Source: Gallionellaceae bacterium (GTDB taxonomy: Bacteria; Pseudomonadota; Gammaproteobacteria; Burkholderiales; Gallionellaceae). From it: a stretch of 5,498 bases of DNA. Under the pieces are notes generated by a model. The model worked only from the letters and a program-made list of their open reading frames with translations, had not been told where the DNA came from and made no database searches. Location: NCBI GenBank assembly GCA_030646595.1, contig JAUSKS010000154.1, positions 1 to 5,498 on the forward strand, written 5' to 3'. Below, piece by piece: positions 1 to 5,206 of this stretch. The translations under genes were made by a program, and so were the position numbers. Within the stretch, counting starts at the first letter, position 1. Each line of letters starts with the position of its first letter.

Positions 1-992
1 GCACCATGGTCATCATCTCGCATGACCGCCACTTCTTGAATAGCGTATGTACCCACATGGCTGATCTGGATTTCGGCAAGATCATGGTTTACCCCGGCAC
101 TTATGATGAATATATGCTGGCTTCCACTCAGGCGCGCGCGCAGCAATCGGCTGACAATGTCAAAGCCAAGGAAAAAATAGCCGAACTGAAAGCCTTCGTC
201 GCACGCTTCTCGGCCAACGCCTCCAAAGCCAAGCAAGCCACTTCGCGTGCACGCCAGATTGATAAAATAAAAGTTGAAGACATCAAACCTTCCAGCCGCC
301 AATATCCTTTCATTCGCTTTGAATATGACGAGCGCGAAAAACTGCATCGTGTTGCGGTAGAAATTCAGCACATGGCTAAAGGCTATGACCGCATGTTGTT
401 TTCCAACGTCAATTTCCGCATTGATGCCGGTGAAAAAGTCGCTATCATCGGCCCCAACGGCATTGGTAAAACCACGCTGTTGCGCTGTTTGGCGGGCGAT
501 CTGGCGGCAGATACCGGCACCATCAAATGGGCGGACAAGGCCAAGATTGGTTACTATGCGCAAGACCACGCCGCCGATTTTGCCGAAGATAAAAGCATGA
601 TGGACTGGATGACCGACTGCCGCGGACCGACAGATGATGATCAGGTGGTGCGCGGCACCTTGGGCCGTTTGCTATTCTCCGGCGATGACGTCAAGAAAAA
701 AGTAAAAGTGTTGTCGGGCGGAGAACAGGGGCGCATGTTGTTCGGCAAACTAATGCTGCAAAAACCCAATGTGCTGCTGATGGACGAGCCTACCAACCAC
801 ATGGACATGGAATCCATCGAATCACTCAACACTGCGCTTGATCTATACAAAGGTACGCTGATTTTTATCAGTCATGACCGTGAATTTGTTTCTTCACTGG
901 CCACGCGCATTATCGAAATTACTCCCAAAGGTGTATCGGATTATCACGGGACCTATGAAGAGTATTTGCGCAGCCAGGGTTTGGTGACTTAA
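1..992 (+). CDS. ybiT: ABC-F family ATPase, YbiT-like (5'-truncated by window edge)
   Basis: This is the C-terminal part of an ABC-F ATPase, a soluble, ribosome-associated family with two nucleotide-binding domains and no membrane domain. The reading frame is open from base 3, and the first ATG visible (6) is internal. About 329 residues are present against roughly 530 for E. coli YbiT, so most of the first ATPase domain is missing. Numbering from the visible Met: the first-domain switch ISHDRHF is at residues 4-10. A charged inter-domain linker (about 40-100), which in this family contacts P-site tRNA, ends near [10 protein letters not shown]. The second ATPase domain has Walker [10 protein letters not shown] (149-157), Q-loop Q186, signature LSGGE (236-240), Walker B LLMDEP with catalytic E261, and H-switch SHD (289-291). 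The long runs [25 protein letters not shown] linker and [10 protein letters not shown] resemble YbiT more than EttA or Uup. All motifs of the second domain look intact. The stop codon at 990-992 overlaps the first two bases of a palindromic element. The exact cellular role of YbiT is less settled than that of EttA. Confidence 0.93.
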   Translation, partial: TMVIISHDRHFLNSVCTHMADLDFGKIMVYPGTYDEYMLASTQARAQQSADNVKAKEKIAELKAFVARFSANASKAKQATSRARQIDKIKVEDIKPSSRQYPFIRFEYDEREKLHRVAVEIQHMAKGYDRMLFSNVNFRIDAGEKVAIIGPNGIGKTTLLRCLAGDLAADTGTIKWADKAKIGYYAQDHAADFAEDKSMMDWMTDCRGPTDDDQVVRGTLGRLLFSGDDVKKKVKVLSGGEQGRMLFGKLMLQKPNVLLMDEPTNHMDMESIESLNTALDLYKGTLIFISHDREFVSSLATRIIEITPKGVSDYHGTYEEYLRSQGLVT

Positions 993-1171
993 CCACCCCG
1001 GCACTCCGTGCCACCCCTCCTCAACCAGGAGGGGTGGCCGGATACTCCACTGCGTCAGGTGTTTTTTATCCCCTCCTTCTTTCAAGGAGGGGAGGGCACC
1101 CGCGAGGGGTAGGCCGAGTTGTAACCAGCTAAAGCTGGACAACTTCGCACAGCGAAGCGGAAGGGGTGGTT
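991..1171. repeat. MITE-like palindromic intergenic element with 9-bp terminal inverted repeats
   Basis: A 181-bp block is bounded by perfect 9-bp inverted ends, AACCACCCC (991-999) and GGGGTGGTT (1163-1171). Inside are several perfect hairpins: GGCAC/GTGCC (1000-1004/1008-1012), CCACCCCTCCT/AGGAGGGGTGG (1011-1021/1027-1037, 5-nt loop), TCCCCTCCTT/AAGGAGGGGA (1069-1078/1084-1093, 5-nt loop), CCAGCT/AGCTGG (1125-1130/1133-1138) flanked by GTTGT/ACAAC (1118-1122/1139-1143), and CTTCGC/GCGAAG (1143-1148/1152-1157). It has no transposase and no credible ORF. I see no clear target-site duplication. The terminal repeats plus internal palindromes suggest a non-autonomous mobile repeat, but this is an inference, because copy number cannot be tested in one window. 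Its hairpins may also slow transcription leaving the ABC-F gene, although none is followed by a T-run. Confidence 0.7.
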
Positions 1172-1193
1172 CAGATTCCGCAACCCGAATAAC

Positions 1194-1197
1194 AGGA
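1194..1197 (+). promoter_or_regulatory. Ribosome binding site of murI that favours the TTG start
   Basis: AGGA sits 7 nt before TTG 1205, which is optimal, and 16 nt before ATG 1214, which is too far. This supports initiation at TTG, adding Met-Ala-Pro in front of the ATG-initiated form. Confidence 0.5.
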
Positions 1198-1204
1198 ATT
1201 TAAT

Positions 1205-2017
1205 TTGGCACCCATGTCAGGCACAATCGGCGTATTCGATTCCGGCGTAGGCGGACTGTCCGTACTGCATCATATCCGCCGTCTCCTCCCGCACGAACAA
1301 CTGATCTACATTGCCGACTCCGGCCATGTTCCTTATGGCGACAAGTCTGCCTCCTTCATCGAACAGCGTTCGCTCGCGCTGACCCGCTTCCTCGTTGAGC
1401 AAGGCGCAGATGCCATCGTCGTCGCCTGCAACACCGCAACTGCCGCTGCTATCACCACGCTGCGTCAACACTACACTTTACCCATCATCGGCATGGAACC
1501 CGCCGTTAAACCCGCCGTTGCCGCCACACAAAGCGGTGTGGTTGGCGTACTGGCCACCACAGGCACACTGGAAAGTGCGCGCTTTGCCGCACTGCTGGAA
1601 CGCTACGCCGGAGAGGTTGAGATCATCACCCAAGGTTGTCCTGGTCTGGTGGAACAAGTAGAACGGGGCGATCTGCTGAGCGCACAGACGCGCAGCTTGC
1701 TTGAGCGCTACACCGCGCCCTTGCTGGCGCGCGGCGCGGATACGCTGATCCTCGGCTGTACCCACTATCCTTTTTTAGCCCCGCTGATTGGTGAAGTAGT
1801 GGGGCCCAACATCACCTTGGTGGATACCGGAGAGGCTGTTGCACGTCAGTTACAACACCGACTACATACTGAACTACCCCAGCGTATCCCCAGCATTGCT
1901 TCTGTGCGATTTTTCACCAGCGGCGATGTCGAACACACTACACGCATCATGTCGCTATTGTGGGGCGAAATGGTTGTCGCAAATACTTTTTACGCTCCGG
2001 TTCCCGGCCACCCTTAA
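1205..2017 (+). CDS. murI: Glutamate racemase MurI
   Basis: MurI interconverts L- and D-glutamate without a cofactor in the cytoplasm and supplies the D-Glu of peptidoglycan stem peptides. Numbering from the TTG start, the family hallmarks are FDSGVGGLSV (11-20, with D12 and S13), ADSGHVPYG (37-45), VVACNTATA with catalytic C75 (72-80), and ILGCTHYPFL with catalytic C185 and H187 (182-191). The length of 270 residues (267 from the ATG) is normal for the family, and nothing is missing. Start choice: the AGGA at 1194-1197 lies 7 nt before the TTG at 1205 but 16 nt before the ATG at 1214. The ribosome binding site therefore favours TTG, while family N-termini fit either (the ATG gives MSGTIGVFDSG). 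The gene follows the palindromic element, and no convincing promoter is seen in the 42 bp before it. It may rely on readthrough from ybiT or on a promoter further upstream. No T-rich terminator follows. Confidence 0.96.
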   Translation: MAPMSGTIGVFDSGVGGLSVLHHIRRLLPHEQLIYIADSGHVPYGDKSASFIEQRSLALTRFLVEQGADAIVVACNTATAAAITTLRQHYTLPIIGMEPAVKPAVAATQSGVVGVLATTGTLESARFAALLERYAGEVEIITQGCPGLVEQVERGDLLSAQTRSLLERYTAPLLARGADTLILGCTHYPFLAPLIGEVVGPNITLVDTGEAVARQLQHRLHTELPQRIPSIASVRFFTSGDVEHTTRIMSLLWGEMVVANTFYAPVPGHP

Positions 2018-2061
2018 ACGCAGATGCCATCCGTCTGCAAAACTCAACCCTCCAGCAGGCG

Positions 2062-2091
2062 TTTATACCTCTTGTCCTCCTTGCCTATAAT
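2062..2091 (+). promoter_or_regulatory. Sigma70-type promoter for the small membrane protein gene
   Basis: A perfect -10 hexamer TATAAT (2086-2091) is preceded, 18 bp upstream, by a partial -35 hexamer TTTATA (2062-2067, 4 of 6 matches to TTGACA). Transcription would start near 2098, giving a leader of about 62 nt before ATG 2160. The site lies in the 142-bp gap after murI, so the small gene does not depend on murI transcription. Confidence 0.55.
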
Positions 2092-2115
2092 CTCCATGCG
2101 GTATTGGGAATAACG

Positions 2116-2135
2116 CACATCTTTGTTAGGATGTG
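2116..2135 (+). promoter_or_regulatory. Hairpin in the leader of the small membrane protein gene
   Basis: CACATC (2116-2121) and GATGTG (2130-2135) form a perfect 6-bp stem with an 8-nt loop, extendable by G-T pairs on both sides. It ends 13 nt before the AGGAG ribosome binding site (2149-2153), so in the mRNA it would leave the site exposed. It could stabilise the 5' end or be incidental; the sequence alone does not decide. Confidence 0.3.
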
Positions 2136-2159
2136 TAAACAGAACATCAGGAGAAAGAC

Positions 2160-2312
2160 ATGAATTACAGCAAATCGGAATTACGCGATCACCGCGACGC
2201 AACACTTAAAATGCGGGCCATGCCTGTCAGTGTGAAATTGACCTGGAAGGAATATCTGCCGTTTCTTGTGTTGTGTTTTTTAATTGTCGGGCTGTTTGTC
2301 GCCATCGCTTAA
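2160..2312 (+). CDS. Small single-span membrane protein, 50 aa, function unknown
   Basis: A complete 50-codon ORF, easily missed because of its size. It has an AGGAG ribosome binding site (2149-2153) 6 nt before the ATG and a TATAAT promoter about 70 bp upstream. The first 31 residues are charged and soluble (MNYSKSELRDHRDATLKMRA is residues 1-20, followed by a segment containing KLTWKEY). Residues about 33-49 (PFLVLCFLIVGLFVAIA, starting at P33) form one hydrophobic helix that reaches the C-terminus. This predicts a C-tail-anchored or N-in/C-out inner-membrane microprotein. There is no signal-peptidase-like site. I do not recognise the family. It ends 22 bp before the convergent stop of the DEAD-box helicase gene. 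The match of promoter, ribosome binding site and membrane-helix design makes a real gene likely; the role is unknown, with a small accessory subunit or regulator of a membrane complex being only a guess. Confidence 0.72.
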   Translation: MNYSKSELRDHRDATLKMRAMPVSVKLTWKEYLPFLVLCFLIVGLFVAIA

Positions 2313-2334
2313 GTTTGGCACAACCCCAGTAAAG

Positions 2335-3693
2335 TTACCGCTTGCCCGACAGCAACGCGCCTACTTGTTTTTTGGGTTTGTCTGTATTGGCAGCGGGTTG
2401 ATCTTCGATTTTTTGCGCGCTGGGAGCAGGTTCATAAGGCTTCAGGAACCAGTCATCTACCGGTGCTGGTTTTTTGTGATAGGGTTGCGTGGCGGGCTTG
2501 GCGGGACGCGGGCTGACGGCAGCACGCGTGGTTGGAGCAACTGTCATTTGCTGACGTGGCAATTCGCGTTTAAGTAACTTCTCGATATCTTTTAACAGCC
2601 GTTCTTCTTTGCTATCCACCAGAGAAATTGCTTCACCACTGGCACCTGCGCGGCCAGTGCGGCCTATGCGGTGTACATAATCTTCTGGGTTGGGCGGCAG
2701 TTCATAATTGACCACCAGCGGCAGCTGATCTATATCCAGTCCGCGCGCGGCTACATCGGTCGCAACCAGCGCAGTTATCTTGCTTTCCTTAAAAGCATCC
2801 AGCGCCTTGATGCGCTCCTGCTGCGTTTTGTCGCCGTGGATGGCGTCGGAGGCGATGCCTGCGCGCTCCAGCATTTTCGCGACGCGCGCAGCGGTGAGCT
2901 TGGTGCGCGTGAAAATAAGCACTTGCTTGACGTTGGTGGAGCGCATAACCTCGACCAGCATTTGGAATTTATCGTCCTGCTCAACCAGAATAACTGATTG
3001 CTGCACATTGTCTGCGGTCGCATTGCGGCGTGCGGCTTCGACGGTGATGGGGTTGACCAGAAAATCCTGCGCCAGTTTTTTGATGTCGTCAGAAAAAGTG
3101 GCGGAGAACAGCAGGGTCTGGCGCTGTTTGGGCAGCAGCGTGAGGATGCGCTTGAGGTCGGGCATGAAGCCCATGTCCAGCATGCGGTCGGCCTCGTCCA
3201 GTATCAACACCTGGACCTGATTCAGCATCAGGTTTTTACTTTCCACATGATCGAGCAAGCGCCCCGGTGTCGCCACCAGAATTTCCACGCCTTTCATCAG
3301 CGCGGGTTTCTGCGCTTTGATGTCTGTGCCGCCATACACCACGGTGGAGCGTAGCGGCACATGCCTGGAATAGGTTTCTATGCTTTTCTCCACCTGTATC
3401 GCCAGCTCGCGCGTGGGTGCCAACACCAAGGCACGTATCGGATGGCGGGCAGGCGAGGCGCTGGTGCTGGCATGCGGCAACAGGCGCTGCAATAGCGGCA
3501 GCGTGAACGCTGCTGTTTTGCCCGTGCCGGTTTGTGCCATGGCCATCAGGTCGCGTCCTTCCAGAATATGCGGAATGGCTTGCACCTGGATGGGAGTGGG
3601 TTCGGTATAGCCCTCTTCCTCAATGGCACGCAATATTTGCGCATCGAGGTTGAGGGAGGAGAATAAAATTGGTGCGGCTGAGGGTTGTTCCAT
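2335..3693 (-). CDS. rhlE: DEAD-box ATP-dependent RNA helicase, RhlE-like
   Basis: This is a 452-residue cytoplasmic helicase that unwinds short RNA duplexes using ATP; RhlE relatives are linked to ribosome maturation and RNA turnover. All family motifs are present in order: Q-motif with F11 and PTPIQ (32-36), motif I AQTGTGKT (53-60), Ia PTRELA (93-98), GG (121-122), Ib TPGR (142-145), II DEAD (166-169), III SAT (197-199), IV IFTRT (260-264), [11 protein letters not shown] (311-320) and [12 protein letters not shown] (341-350). Beyond about 380 is a Pro/Lys-rich, probably disordered tail ending in GALLSGKR, typical of basic RNA-binding tails in RhlE proteins. RhlE is the best subgroup assignment; other DEAD-box paralogues such as RhlB or SrmB are less likely. 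The ATG at 3693 is the only possible AUG/GUG/UUG start before the Q-motif, and upstream the frame is open back to the ubiA stop. It follows ubiA by 60 bp on the same strand and lacks an obvious ribosome binding site. Confidence 0.95.
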   Translation of the reverse strand: MEQPSAAPILFSSLNLDAQILRAIEEEGYTEPTPIQVQAIPHILEGRDLMAMAQTGTGKTAAFTLPLLQRLLPHASTSASPARHPIRALVLAPTRELAIQVEKSIETYSRHVPLRSTVVYGGTDIKAQKPALMKGVEILVATPGRLLDHVESKNLMLNQVQVLILDEADRMLDMGFMPDLKRILTLLPKQRQTLLFSATFSDDIKKLAQDFLVNPITVEAARRNATADNVQQSVILVEQDDKFQMLVEVMRSTNVKQVLIFTRTKLTAARVAKMLERAGIASDAIHGDKTQQERIKALDAFKESKITALVATDVAARGLDIDQLPLVVNYELPPNPEDYVHRIGRTGRAGASGEAISLVDSKEERLLKDIEKLLKRELPRQQMTVAPTTRAAVSPRPAKPATQPYHKKPAPVDDWFLKPYEPAPSAQKIEDQPAANTDKPKKQVGALLSGKR

Positions 3694-3699
3694 GCCGCT

Positions 3700-3705
3700 A
3701 TTATA
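3700..3705 (-). promoter_or_regulatory. -10 box just upstream of the helicase start (possible leaderless transcript)
   Basis: On the minus strand a perfect TATAAT ends only 6 nt before the helicase ATG (3693). A sigma70 start point is usually 6-8 nt after the hexamer, so RNA would begin at or next to the A of the ATG. There is no Shine-Dalgarno sequence in this gap, which fits leaderless initiation. No good -35 hexamer is seen at 16-18 bp, which weakens the call. Confidence 0.35.
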
Positions 3706-3753
3706 CTGAATTGCCGCGTCTCTGGCTGCGGGTAGGTGGCCCGCTGTGGGTGT

Positions 3754-4623
3754 TTACAGTCTGTAGTCCAGCAATATTCCCAAAAATATAACCATACCAA
3801 ACCAGGCATTATGCCGGAACGCCTGAAAACAAGCGGTTCTCTGGCGGGTGCGTATCAACGAATAGTGATAACCCGCAATGCCTACGGCCGCCGCCAGGCC
3901 CACATAATAAATCCAGCCCATGCCCAAGGTTTTGCCCGCCACGGCCAGAATCAGTAAAGTCATGCCATAGCACACCATAATTGCCGCGACTTCGTATTTG
4001 CCGAAAAACAACGCGGAGGAATGAATGCCCAGGTGGATGTCATCATCTCTGTCCACCATTGCATACTCCGTGTCGTAAGCGATGGCCCAACACACATTGG
4101 CCAGCAGCAACAACCACGCCACCAGCGGCACACTGCCTTGCTGGGCGGCAAATGCCATCGGGATGCCAAAACCGAATGCAATGCCGAGATAAGCTTGCGG
4201 AATGGCGAGAAAGCGCTTGGTAAACGGATAGCTGGCAGCCAGCAACACTGCTGGAACAGAAAGCAGCAGGGTTAAGTTATTGAGCGGCAATATCAGCACA
4301 AAGGCGAGGAGGGCGAGCGCAGCAGCCAGTACCAAGGCTTCGCGCGGAGCGATGCGCCCGCTGGTGATGGGCCGCTCCTGCGTGCGTTTTACATGGCGGT
4401 CAAAATCGCGGTCGGCATAGTCGTTAATGACACATCCGGCAGAACGCATAAACACCGTGCCCAACATGAAGATCAGCACAATCGGCCAAGCCGGATGCCC
4501 GTTACCCGCAATCCACACGCCCCACAGCGTCGGCCATAGCAATAGCAAAATGCCGATGGGGCGATTCAATCGGGTGAGTTGCAGGTATAGCGATAGTCGT
4601 TCTACTGGAGTCATTTCCCTCAT
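3754..4623 (-). CDS. ubiA: 4-hydroxybenzoate polyprenyltransferase UbiA
   Basis: UbiA is an integral inner-membrane prenyltransferase that attaches the polyprenyl tail to 4-hydroxybenzoate, an early committed step of ubiquinone synthesis. The 289-residue length is normal. The two Mg2+/diphosphate-binding motifs of the UbiA superfamily are both intact: NDYADRDFD (67-75) followed by R80 and ERPI (83-86), and [13 protein letters not shown] (183-195). About eight or nine hydrophobic segments are visible, near residues 22-41, 46-66, 97-113, 117-131, 144-160, 165-182, 211-228, 236-251 and 271-287. The [15 protein letters not shown] start of the first helix is typical of UbiA rather than of the heme or menaquinone relatives CyoE and MenA. 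The ATG at 4623 is preceded 7 nt upstream by AGGG; an alternative in-frame ATG lies at 4614. No ubiC (chorismate lyase) lies beside it in this window. The helicase gene follows 60 bp downstream. Confidence 0.96.
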   Translation of the reverse strand: MREMTPVERLSLYLQLTRLNRPIGILLLLWPTLWGVWIAGNGHPAWPIVLIFMLGTVFMRSAGCVINDYADRDFDRHVKRTQERPITSGRIAPREALVLAAALALLAFVLILPLNNLTLLLSVPAVLLAASYPFTKRFLAIPQAYLGIAFGFGIPMAFAAQQGSVPLVAWLLLLANVCWAIAYDTEYAMVDRDDDIHLGIHSSALFFGKYEVAAIMVCYGMTLLILAVAGKTLGMGWIYYVGLAAAVGIAGYHYSLIRTRQRTACFQAFRHNAWFGMVIFLGILLDYRL

Positions 4624-4650
4624 TACCTTTCCCTATCAACAATACAATCT

Positions 4651-4724
4651 TGTAGGGGCGCGATTCATCGCGTCCTGATCTGTTCGTATGTCAAAATAAT
4701 GGCGTGATGAATCACGCCCCTACA
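4651..4724. repeat. BIME/REP-like pair of inverted palindromic units
   Basis: Two 22-bp arms face each other: 4651-4672 on the plus strand and 4703-4724 as its inverted copy, 20 of 22 positions identical, separated by 30 bp. Each arm starts TGTAGGGGCG and contains its own hairpin: CGCGAT-TC-ATCGCG (4659-4672) and CGTGAT-GA-ATCACG (4703-4716). The only two differences between arms pair with each other within each hairpin, so both hairpins stay perfect. The GTAG (4652-4655, and inverted at 4720-4723) at the foot of each palindrome matches the tetranucleotide that REP-associated RAYT transposases recognise in enterobacterial REPs. No RAYT gene is present here. The element lies between the divergent ubiA and the small lysine-rich gene. 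Confidence 0.72.
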
Positions 4725-4800
4725 GCAGACATTACCGGTTCCCAGTCAATCGCTCAACATACCATATCGAGAAAATTACCCCAAAATTATCCGTCCGTAT

Positions 4801-4806
4801 TATTAT
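4801..4806 (+). promoter_or_regulatory. Candidate -10 box for the lysine-rich small protein gene
   Basis: TATTAT (5 of 6 matches to TATAAT) lies 18 nt before the AGGAG and inside a 20-bp motif (4791-4810) that recurs at 5110-5129. No good -35 hexamer is present at normal spacing; instead two AAAATTA copies (4772-4778 and 4783-4789) spaced 11 bp apart lie upstream. Suggestive only. Confidence 0.3.
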
Positions 4807-4835
4807 GCACCTGCCACAACACGAGGAGAACGATC

Positions 4836-4907
4836 ATGGCCAAAGGTCAGCAACGGAAAAACAAAGAAGCGAAGAAACCCAAGAAGCCCGTACCGCCAGT
4901 CGCTTGA
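4836..4907 (+). CDS. Lysine-rich small protein, 23 aa (MAKGQ-type)
   Basis: A 23-codon ORF with a textbook AGGAG (4824-4828) 7 nt before the ATG. The product begins MAKGQQRKNKEAKKPKKP and ends PVPPVA. It carries seven Lys and one or two Arg residues in the first 17 positions, so it is strongly basic and probably disordered, with a proline-rich end. Very short proteins starting MAKGQxRxNKEAKKPKK-like are, to my recollection, scattered across proteobacterial genomes as uncharacterised hypotheticals, which supports this start over longer in-frame versions lacking a ribosome binding site. No function is known to me. The charge suggests contact with RNA, ribosomes or another acidic partner, which is inference only. 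It reads away from ubiA and is the only coding signal I accept between 4624 and 5161. Confidence 0.65.
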   Translation: MAKGQQRKNKEAKKPKKPVPPVA

Positions 4908-5042
4908 TTAGCACAGTTGATTTGAACTGGTTTATTGTGAGGATATTTAAATACCCCTCATTGCGCAGCCTGCTACTTACCGCAAAGTGTGACGAGTCGG
5001 AGTGACTGCAACATTTCGTGTGGGGTGTATTAGCATGGAATT

Positions 5043-5067
5043 AAACGGTTCATTCCGTTTTTGTTTT
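5043..5067 (+). terminator. Possible weak rho-independent terminator
   Basis: AAACGG (5043-5048) and CCGTTT (5055-5060) make a 6-bp stem with a 6-nt loop, followed by TTGTTTT (5061-5067). Only three of the six pairs are G-C, so it would be weak. It lies about 135 bp after the lysine-rich gene and before the promoter-like motif of the next gene, a sensible place for a terminator. Confidence 0.4.
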
Positions 5068-5096
5068 AGCAGTCTGAGCATATCAACCACCAAAAA

Positions 5097-5125
5097 CAGA
5101 CATTCACTCCCGTCCATACTATTAT
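5097..5125 (+). promoter_or_regulatory. Candidate promoter for the ORF at the right end
   Basis: The -35-like CAGACA (5097-5102, 4 of 6 matches) and the -10-like TATTAT (5120-5125, 5 of 6 matches) are 17 bp apart. Transcription would begin near 5132, directly at the foot of the nested hairpin 5134-5178. The -10 lies in the second copy of the motif found before the lysine-rich gene. Confidence 0.4.
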
Positions 5126-5133
5126 GCATGAGA

Positions 5134-5178
5134 AAATATAAGCACTTCATTATTGTTAATAATGTTTGGCTTATATTT
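5134..5178. repeat. Nested inverted repeat upstream of the right-end ORF
   Basis: An outer perfect 10-bp stem AAATATAAGC/GCTTATATTT (5134-5143/5169-5178) encloses an inner perfect 7-bp stem CATTATT/AATAATG (5148-5154/5158-5164) with a 3-nt loop, joined by a 4x4 internal loop. As DNA it could be an operator or recombination site; as RNA it would form a hairpin at the very 5' end of the predicted transcript. There is no T-run after it, so it is not a simple terminator. Confidence 0.55.
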
Positions 5179-5206
5179 CCGTCTAATAACTGTTGGGTTT
5201 CATACT

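Larger units (their letters stand above)
4908..5161. other. AT-rich noncoding stretch with scattered short symmetries
   Basis: No ORF here has both a plausible start and a ribosome binding site; a GTG-started frame from 5002 shows no protein-like character and no ribosome binding site. The stretch contains an imperfect palindrome around ATTTAAAT (about 4938-4960), a possible terminator (5043-5067), a second copy of the promoter-like motif (5110-5129) and the left part of a nested hairpin. The G+C content falls to about 32% in 5101-5160 by hand count. Confidence 0.5.

Noticed and set aside
1011..1093. Strong GC-rich hairpins as rho-independent terminators for ybiT
   Set aside because: Neither 1011-1037 nor 1069-1093 is followed by a T-run on the plus strand, and the T-run at 1062-1067 precedes the second hairpin. 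They are better explained as parts of the repeat.
894..1142. 82-codon minus-strand ORF across the ybiT-murI gap
   Set aside because: It lies within the palindromic element and the end of ybiT; its sequence is the translation of the hairpin repeats, and such frames recur wherever the repeat occurs.
2020..2038. GCAGA...TCTGC inverted repeat just after murI as a terminator
   Set aside because: The stem is only 5 bp with a 9-nt loop and is followed by AAAACTC, not T residues; likely chance.
2780..3220. 146-codon plus-strand ORF opposite the helicase gene
   Set aside because: It is antisense to the conserved motifs of the helicase (including DEAD and SAT) and has no ribosome binding site; it is a shadow frame.
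5182..5200. Integron attC-like core (GTTGGGT at 5192-5198 fits GTTRRRY) before the right-end ORF
   Set aside because: No matching RYYYAAC partner or attC-type folded site was found upstream in 4908-5190, and no integrase is present. A 7-base match alone is expected by chance.
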